From: Porphyromonadaceae bacterium
GTDB lineage: Bacteria; Bacteroidota; Bacteroidia; Bacteroidales; UBA11471
DNA: 25,618 nucleotides
Direction of reading: 5' to 3'
NCBI GenBank assembly: GCA_021199145.1
Contig: JAJQIP010000103.1
Span: 1-25,618 of the forward strand
Part shown: positions 20,634 to 25,618 of the stretch, in pieces
Numbering within the stretch: position 1 is the stretch's first letter
How the letters are laid out: every line of letters begins with the position of its first letter
The notes under the pieces: model-generated
What the model was told of the DNA's origin: nothing
The model's database searches: none
Seen by the model: only the letters and a program-made list of their open reading frames with translations
Translations under genes and position numbers: made by a program

Positions 20634-20980
20634 TTCCACTCCAACGCTCCTTTCTTCCAAGCATAGGCCAACCCCAAGACAAGGATGACCAAGAAAAACA
20701 AGATTTCTCCCAACCCGGCAACGCCCAGGTCACGTACAATGACGGCCCATGGAAAAAGAAGCACCGTTTCAACGTCGAACATCAGGAAGAGGATGGCGAA
20801 CAGATAATACCCCGCCTTGAACTGCATCCACGAAGTCCCGTGAGTAGGGATACCGCATTCATAAGCCTCCCCCTTCTGCGAATTGTACGAACGGGGGGAG
20901 ATGAGCCACGCTATCGCCAAGGCGGCGGTTACCAAAACGATTCCGGTAAGAAAAACGACGACGAACAACGATAGATTCAT
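20630..20980 (-). CDS. nuoA: Complex I subunit A, first gene of the operon
   Basis: A 116-residue membrane protein with three hydrophobic segments. Signatures are KGEAYECGI at 36-44, whose loop Cys lies next to the quinone site, and [12 protein letters not shown] at 68-79. The frame extends to a TTG at 21019, but the ATG at 20980 gives the normal length and starts at the first membrane helix, so I chose it. It overlaps nuoB by 4 bases. It is the first gene of a minus-strand run of 18 genes that ends with nuoN. Confidence 0.94.
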   Translation of the reverse strand: MNLSLFVVVFLTGIVLVTAALAIAWLISPRSYNSQKGEAYECGIPTHGTSWMQFKAGYYLFAILFLMFDVETVLLFPWAVIVRDLGVAGLGEILFFLVILVLGLAYAWKKGALEWK

Positions 20981-21308
20981 GCGGTTTATCCAATTTAATG
21001 CGTTGGTAACGAATTTCAAGGCGGAAAAATTTCACCGAAAAAATCTCAACAGCGAAGAATAGTCATTTTTCCACCCGCAAACTCGTTACAAAGAAAGAGA
21101 ATAAATCGGAGTTTTACAAGTTATTTTTCCAAAAAAAGCAAAAAAACAGAGGCCATTTTTAACATTTTCCAACCTGTTTTATTAACACCTCTTCCCTTCC
21201 GTTTTTTGCAATAAGTTTGTCATAATATTGTGATTTTTGGGAAAACGCACTATCTTTGTAAAGAATTACACACGCGAGTATTTTTTAATACCTTTCACAA
21301 TAGCCCGT
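20981..21308. promoter_or_regulatory. Divergent intergenic region between nuoA and lpxK
   Basis: A 328-base A/T-rich spacer without a convincing gene. It must hold the promoter of the nuo-atp operon on the minus strand. The only candidate I find there is CTTG (21020-21017), 19 bases, then TAAATTGG (20997-20990). That is a one-mismatch -7 box and would give an almost leaderless nuoA transcript. The plus-strand lpxK promoter is listed separately. Several A and T runs lie at 21107-21210. No long inverted repeat was noticed. Confidence 0.5.
21228..21258 (+). promoter_or_regulatory. Bacteroidales-type promoter for the lpxK operon
   Basis: A TTG core (21228-21230, in TATTG) is followed after exactly 20 bases by TATCTTTG (21251-21258). 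The second box is an exact TAnnTTTG match and the spacing is that of the Bacteroidales -33/-7 promoter. It predicts a start near 21265 and a leader of about 44 bases before the lpxK ATG. Confidence 0.6.
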
Positions 21309-22433
21309 ATGGACCCCCTGCAGGACGCTCCATCTATAAAACTCTATCCGATATTGGCCCCTTTTGCATGGCTCTACGGGATGATTATATGGATTCGCAA
21401 TCGACTTTACGATTGGCATATTCTCCCCTCTGAAAGTTTTGATATCCCTGTAATCAGTGTCGGCAACATCACCGTGGGGGGAACGGGCAAGACCCCCCAT
21501 GTGGAATACCTCATCCGGATGCTCTCCGAAGCCTCTTACCGCATTGCCGTGTTGAGCCGGGGATACGGCCGCCACACACGGGGTTTTCACGAAGTGAAGA
21601 TGACCTCGACAGCCAGGGAAGTCGGTGACGAACCGCTCCAAATCAAGCATAAATTTCCCGATATTACGGTGGCTGTCGATGCCAACCGCCGCCGGGGAAT
21701 CCGCAAGCTAGAAGCGATGCGGGGAATCGATATCGTACTGCTCGACGACGCTTACCAGCACCGCTCTGTCATTCCTGCCGTCTCCATCCTGCTCACCAAC
21801 TACGAGCGCATGATTTACAAAGACAAGATAATGCCGATGGGCCGACTGCGGGAATCTATCGACGAAAAGCACCGGGCACACATGGTCATTGTCACCAAAT
21901 GCCCCAAAGACTTGCGTCCCATCGACTACCGCATCCTGGGGAAGTACCTCTGCCTCTTCCCCTATCAGAACCTCTTCTATACGGGGCTGCAATATGATGA
22001 ACTCCAACCGGTGTTCGTCACCGAAAACGTGGAACGCATCTCTTTGGAACGGTTTTGCAACGAACCGGGCGAAGTGCTCATCGTTACCGGCATCTCCTCT
22101 CCCCAGCAACTGACCGAACATATCGGGGAATATACTTTCCGCACCCGTCTTTGGGAATTTGGTGACCACCACGAGTTTTCCGAACACGACCTGGAACGCA
22201 TCGAGGAATGGGTGACTTACGCCACCGAAGCGGGCGAAAAAGGGTATGTTCTTATCACCGAAAAAGATGCGGCTCGGCTCATCAACAATCCTGCCGTCTC
22301 GCCTATCTTGAGACGCCACCTCTACTACCTGCCCCTCCACATCCATTTCCTGCTCGACCAGAAAGAGACGTTCGACAAGCAGCTCAAAGAGGCCATCACC
22401 CGTTTCCGTTGCAATGTATCTCAAAAGAAATAA
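21309..22433 (+). CDS. lpxK: Tetraacyldisaccharide 4'-kinase
   Basis: A 374-residue inner-membrane enzyme that phosphorylates the 4' position of the lipid A disaccharide precursor with ATP. An N-terminal hydrophobic segment (PILAPFAWLYGMIIWIRNRL) anchors it. The P-loop is VGNITVGGTGKTP (K61, T62), followed by SRGYGR at 83-88, DEPL at 107-110 and DDAYQHR at 146-152, all expected for LpxK. The frame is open from a TTG at 21237, but that stretch overlaps the promoter; the ATG at 21309 is preferred. It is the first gene of an operon with punA 19 bases downstream. Length is normal for Bacteroidota. Confidence 0.95.
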   Translation: MDPLQDAPSIKLYPILAPFAWLYGMIIWIRNRLYDWHILPSESFDIPVISVGNITVGGTGKTPHVEYLIRMLSEASYRIAVLSRGYGRHTRGFHEVKMTSTAREVGDEPLQIKHKFPDITVAVDANRRRGIRKLEAMRGIDIVLLDDAYQHRSVIPAVSILLTNYERMIYKDKIMPMGRLRESIDEKHRAHMVIVTKCPKDLRPIDYRILGKYLCLFPYQNLFYTGLQYDELQPVFVTENVERISLERFCNEPGEVLIVTGISSPQQLTEHIGEYTFRTRLWEFGDHHEFSEHDLERIEEWVTYATEAGEKGYVLITEKDAARLINNPAVSPILRRHLYYLPLHIHFLLDQKETFDKQLKEAITRFRCNVSQKK

Positions 22434-22452
22434 CCAACTTAACTTGATTACG

Positions 22453-23265
22453 ATGAAGACCATAAAAGAGAGTGCCGCCTATATCCGGGCGAAATTCGGG
22501 GAGATTCCACCGGTAGCTATCATATTGGGTACCGGCTTGGGGGAACTGGCCGGCCACATCACCGACAAACAGGAGATTCCCTATGCCGAAATTCCCCACT
22601 TTCCCGTCTCCACCGTCGAAGGACACAGCGGGAAACTCATTCTGGGCCGTCTCGGCAGCCGCAAGGTGCTCGCCATGCAAGGCCGTTTCCACTATTACGA
22701 AGGCTACTCCATGCAGCAGGTCACCTTCCCCATACGGGTCATGCAACTCCTGGGCGTGAAGACCCTCTTCGTCTCCAATGCGGCCGGCGGGACAAACCCC
22801 TCTTTCAAAGTGGGCGACCTCATGATTATCACCGACCATATCAATACCTTCCCCGACAACCCTTTGCGGGGGAAGAATCTCGATGAACTGGGGCCTCGCT
22901 TCCCCGATATGGGCGAAGCCTATACCCCCCGTCTCATCGCAAAGGCGCTCGATATCGCCCGCCGCAACCACATCGAGGTTCGGCAAGGGGTCTATGTCGG
23001 CACGCAAGGCCCTACCTATGAGACGCAGGCCGAATACCGCTACTTCCGTACCATAGGCGGCGATGCCGTGGGAATGTCCACCGTTCCCGAAGTCATCGTA
23101 GCGCATCACGGCGGAATGGAGGTCTTTGCCATATCGGTCATCACCGACCTTGGCGGATTTGGCGACATCGTCAAATGCTCCCACGAAGAGGTACAAAAGG
23201 CCGCTACCGAAGCCCAACCCCGCATGACCCTCATCATGCGCCAACTGATGGAGGAGTTAGACTGA
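22453..23265 (+). CDS. punA: Purine nucleoside phosphorylase (trimeric PNP family)
   Basis: A 270-residue cytoplasmic enzyme that splits purine nucleosides with phosphate into base and ribose-1-phosphate. Family motifs are ILGTGLGELA at the start, GHSGKLILGR, GRFHYYEGY, VSNAAGG at 107-113, GPTYETQAEYR with the base-binding E190, and GMSTVPE. At the position of human PNP Asn243 (SLITNKV) this protein has Asp, D232 in SVITDLG, which may change base preference. An in-frame ATG at 22414 lies inside lpxK; the ATG at 22453 gives the family N-terminus and was chosen. It lies between lpxK and thiL with short gaps, so it is co-transcribed. Confidence 0.94.
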   Translation: MKTIKESAAYIRAKFGEIPPVAIILGTGLGELAGHITDKQEIPYAEIPHFPVSTVEGHSGKLILGRLGSRKVLAMQGRFHYYEGYSMQQVTFPIRVMQLLGVKTLFVSNAAGGTNPSFKVGDLMIITDHINTFPDNPLRGKNLDELGPRFPDMGEAYTPRLIAKALDIARRNHIEVRQGVYVGTQGPTYETQAEYRYFRTIGGDAVGMSTVPEVIVAHHGGMEVFAISVITDLGGFGDIVKCSHEEVQKAATEAQPRMTLIMRQLMEELD

Positions 23266-23289
23266 ATTTCCCGCACAAACGGTTGACCT

Positions 23290-24366
23290 ATGGAAAAAGC
23301 ACAACGGACCGATATCGCTACGCTGGGTGAATTTGGCCTTATCCGCCGCCTCACCGAAGAGATTTCCCTCAAAAACGCCTCCTCACTCAAAGGGGTGGGC
23401 GACGATGCGGCGGTGCTCGACTATGCCGGCAAACGGGTGCTCGTCACAACCGACCTGTTGCTGGAAGGGGTCCATTTCGACCTCACCTATGTACCCCTCA
23501 AACATCTCGGCTACAAGGCGGCCGTGGTGAACTTCTCCGATATCTACGCCATGAACGGGCAACCCCGTCAGATAACCGTCTCGTTGGGCATCTCCCGACG
23601 CTTCTCCATCGAAGAGATGGAAGAACTTTACGCCGGTATCCGGCTGGCTTGCGACATCTACGGAGTGGACCTCGTCGGGGGGGATACCTCGGCTTCCCTC
23701 ACAGGACTTACCCTCAGCATCACCTGTATCGGTGAAGGCGAAGAGGGGAAAATCGTCTGCCGGGATGGGGCGAAGGAGAACGACCTCATCTGCGTGAGCG
23801 GTGACCTCGGGGCGGCCTATATGGGACTCCAACTCCTCGAACGGGAAAAGAGCGTCTTCGCCGGAGAGAAGGATTTCACCCCGGCTTTCGAAGGCAGGGA
23901 ATATATCCTCGAACGCCAACTCAAACCGGAGGCTCGGAAAGATATCATTGTCGAACTGGACAAGCGCCATATCCTCCCCACAGCCATGATGGATATCTCC
24001 GACGGACTCTCCTCCGAACTGCTCCACATCTGCCGTCAAAGCCACACGGGATGCCGTATCTACGAAGACCGCATTCCCATCGACTACCAGACGGCGGCCA
24101 TGGCCGAGGAGTTCAACATGAGCCTTGTCACCGCCGCACTCAACGGCGGCGAAGATTACGAACTGCTCTTCACCGTGCCGCTTGACCGCCACGACGATGT
24201 GGCCGCCATCTCGGGCGTGCATATCATCGGATACATCACCGCCCCATCTTTGGGAGCCGCCCTCATCTCCCGTGACGGCAACGAAATAACGTTGCAGGCG
24301 CAAGGATGGAACTCCCTCGCCGAAGAGCCTGACCCAACGAAAGAAGAACCAACTATAAACCCTTAA
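23290..24366 (+). CDS. thiL: Thiamine-monophosphate kinase
   Basis: A 358-residue cytoplasmic kinase that makes thiamine diphosphate from thiamine monophosphate and ATP. It belongs to the PurM/AIR synthetase-like fold. Visible features are GDDAAVLD at 37-44, TTDLLLEGVHF at 53-63, NFSDIYAMNG, the GGDTSAS loop at 130-136, MDISDGL at 233-239 and NGGEDYEL at 284-291. The C-terminus ends in a polar, Pro- and Glu-rich tail (EEPDPTKEEPTINP) beyond the usual fold, so the protein is slightly longer than E. coli ThiL (about 325). ATG start, 24 bases after punA and 13 bases before the thioredoxin-like gene. Confidence 0.95.
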   Translation: MEKAQRTDIATLGEFGLIRRLTEEISLKNASSLKGVGDDAAVLDYAGKRVLVTTDLLLEGVHFDLTYVPLKHLGYKAAVVNFSDIYAMNGQPRQITVSLGISRRFSIEEMEELYAGIRLACDIYGVDLVGGDTSASLTGLTLSITCIGEGEEGKIVCRDGAKENDLICVSGDLGAAYMGLQLLEREKSVFAGEKDFTPAFEGREYILERQLKPEARKDIIVELDKRHILPTAMMDISDGLSSELLHICRQSHTGCRIYEDRIPIDYQTAAMAEEFNMSLVTAALNGGEDYELLFTVPLDRHDDVAAISGVHIIGYITAPSLGAALISRDGNEITLQAQGWNSLAEEPDPTKEEPTINP

Positions 24367-24379
24367 ATAAACCTTTATT

Positions 24380-25498
24380 ATGCAAACAAAAAATCTTTTA
24401 GGTGCGGCAGTTTTGCTGCTTTCCACCACGGCGTGTGTACAGAAATACACCGTGACGGCCGAATGTAACGCCGACAACGACGGCAAACAGGCCTACATCA
24501 TCGACATGGCTACAGACGAACCGTTCGACAGTACCCTCATTGCCGAAGGAAAAGCCACCTTCAACGGGAAAATCGACGAAGCCAAACTTTGCCGTTTCTA
24601 CATCAACAACCGAGAGACGGCTATCTTCATCCTCGAAGCCGGTAACATCACCGTCGACCTCCAGAACAGAGTTGCTTCGGGAACCGCCCAGAACGATTTG
24701 CTGGAGAAATTCGCCAACGAACAGAAAAGTACGCAGGACGCTTTCCGTACCAAATACGGCGAACTCGACAGAGACGCTGAGGACTTCCGGGCACAAGTAG
24801 AGCAGCTGCAAAACGAAATGATGGACTCCTATACCGAAGTTTCCGAACGCTATATCAAGGAGAACAAGGGAACCCGTGTGGCTACCTTTGGCCTCTATTA
24901 CTGGCTCCCGACGTTGGTCGGCTCCGATGATTTCGATCGGGCGGCCTCCTATGTCACCCCGGCCGATCTCAAATACAAGAACATCGCCGCAGCCATCGAA
25001 ACCGATAAGATAAAGAAGACCGTCGCCAAACCCGGAGTCATGTTCACCGACTTCACCATCGAAGACGGTAATCTCGACGGTACCCCCGCCTCGCTCTCCG
25101 ACTATGTAGGCCAGGGCAAATATGTACTGGTTGACTTCTGGGCCTCCTGGTGTGGTCCTTGCCGAGCCGAATATCCCAACATCAAGGAGATTTACGAACA
25201 ATTTGCCGGTGACAACTTCGAGATTGTCAGCGTAGCCGTTTGGGACCGGCGGGATGCCACCCTGCAAGCCATCCAGGAGCTCCAACTCCCGTGGCCGCAA
25301 ATCGTCAATGCCGGGAAAGTTCCGACCGACCTCTACGGCATCCAGGGCATTCCCCAAATCATGCTCTTTGGCCCTGACGGGACAATCGTAGCGACCGACC
25401 TCCGGGGTGAAAAGATGAAACAACTCATTGCCGACACCCTGCAAGGAGAAGCCGTTCCCGAAGAGGCGGCTCCCGAAGCTGAAGAGAGTGCCGAATAA
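24380..25498 (+). CDS. Thioredoxin-like (TlpA/ResA type) lipoprotein with DUF4369-like N-terminal domain
   Basis: A 372-residue envelope protein. The N-terminus is a lipoprotein signal ending LLLSTTAC, with C19 as the lipidated residue; the lipobox is loose, as is common in Bacteroidota. Residues about 22-100 resemble the DUF4369 beta-domain found before such thioredoxins. Residues about 105-165 are a Gln/Glu-rich helical stretch. The thioredoxin fold spans about 215-355 with active site WCGPC at 257-261 and cis-Pro P325 (GIPQIM). The last 16 residues are an acidic Ala/Glu tail. It probably reduces disulfides or handles haem-maturation-type or oxidised substrates in the periplasm; the substrate is unknown. 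It ends the lpxK operon just before a strong terminator. Confidence 0.9.
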   Translation: MQTKNLLGAAVLLLSTTACVQKYTVTAECNADNDGKQAYIIDMATDEPFDSTLIAEGKATFNGKIDEAKLCRFYINNRETAIFILEAGNITVDLQNRVASGTAQNDLLEKFANEQKSTQDAFRTKYGELDRDAEDFRAQVEQLQNEMMDSYTEVSERYIKENKGTRVATFGLYYWLPTLVGSDDFDRAASYVTPADLKYKNIAAAIETDKIKKTVAKPGVMFTDFTIEDGNLDGTPASLSDYVGQGKYVLVDFWASWCGPCRAEYPNIKEIYEQFAGDNFEIVSVAVWDRRDATLQAIQELQLPWPQIVNAGKVPTDLYGIQGIPQIMLFGPDGTIVATDLRGEKMKQLIADTLQGEAVPEEAAPEAEESAE

Positions 25499-25513
25499 TA
25501 GCTAATTTATAAG

Positions 25514-25556
25514 AAAAGAGAGGCGGTGTGGAGCTATCCACACCGCCTCTCTTTTT
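25514..25556 (+). terminator. Intrinsic terminator of the lpxK-punA-thiL-thioredoxin operon
   Basis: An 18-19 bp G/C-rich stem (25514-25532 with 25537-25555) and a 4-base loop GCTA, followed by TTTTTATTC. It begins 15 bases after the last stop codon. The A run on its 5' side would give a T tail on the minus strand too, so it could serve both directions. Confidence 0.85.
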
Positions 25557-25618
25557 ATTCTCTCCAACAAAAAATCCAGGTCCAAATAGCCAAACTGCCC
25601 ACCGTTCGCGCAGATGTT

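Noticed and set aside
20634..20660. Upstream non-ATG start for nuoB adding 9 residues
   Set aside because: The ATG at 20633 forms an ATGA overlap with the nuoA stop and has a GGAG sequence just upstream.
20981..21019. Upstream TTG start for nuoA adding 13 residues
   Set aside because: The ATG at 20980 gives the normal family length and starts at the first membrane helix.
21237..21308. Upstream TTG start for lpxK adding 24 residues
   Set aside because: It lies within the promoter and the added residues do not resemble LpxK; the ATG at 21309 fits the family.
25557..25618. Possible minus-strand coding end entering from the right edge
   Set aside because: Two minus-strand frames stay open over the 62 bases but run through the terminator hairpin and show no motif. 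The stretch is too short to decide.

Overview
The window is a chromosomal piece of a Bacteroidales bacterium (phylum Bacteroidota). The evidence is consistent: outer promoters of the TAnnTTTG type, type IX secretion (T9SS) style C-terminal tails on secreted polysaccharide-degrading enzymes, a fused nuoCD gene, a complex I locus without nuoEFG, and an ATP synthase operon in the order atpD-C-B-E-F-H-A-G. Base composition looks close to 50 % G+C, so a Barnesiella-like gut organism is a reasonable guess, but genus is inference only.

Left end (1-3105): two convergent genes for secreted plant cell-wall enzymes, the C-terminal part of a GH10 xylanase (+) and a complete PL1-type pectate lyase (-). 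A 19-bp stem terminator separates them. Divergent from the lyase is fabD (3310-4191, +), the malonyl-CoA:ACP transacylase of fatty acid synthesis, which ends at a bidirectional terminator.

Centre (4270-20980): 18 genes, all on the minus strand and nearly without gaps. In transcription order they are nuoA-B-CD-H, then the complete F1Fo ATP synthase set atpD-C-B-E-F-H-A-G, then nuoI-J-K-L-M-N. The ATP synthase genes are therefore lodged inside the complex I operon, between nuoH and nuoI. The upstream junction (nuoH/atpD) is a plain 31-bp gap. The downstream junction (atpG/nuoI) carries a 10-bp hairpin that may be a partial terminator or processing site. The products form one energy circuit: an 11-subunit type complex I (no NADH-oxidising NuoEFG module here) pumps ions, and the ATP synthase uses the gradient. 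The epsilon subunit is only 77 residues and the a subunit has an exported N-terminal domain. This mixed operon is the most notable feature of the window.

Right end (21309-25498): a plus-strand operon lpxK-punA-thiL-thioredoxin-like lipoprotein (lipid A phosphorylation, purine salvage, thiamine diphosphate synthesis, envelope thiol redox). It is driven by a recognisable Bacteroidales promoter at 21228-21258 and closed by a strong terminator at 25514-25556. No tRNA, rRNA, CRISPR array, insertion sequence or prophage was seen.
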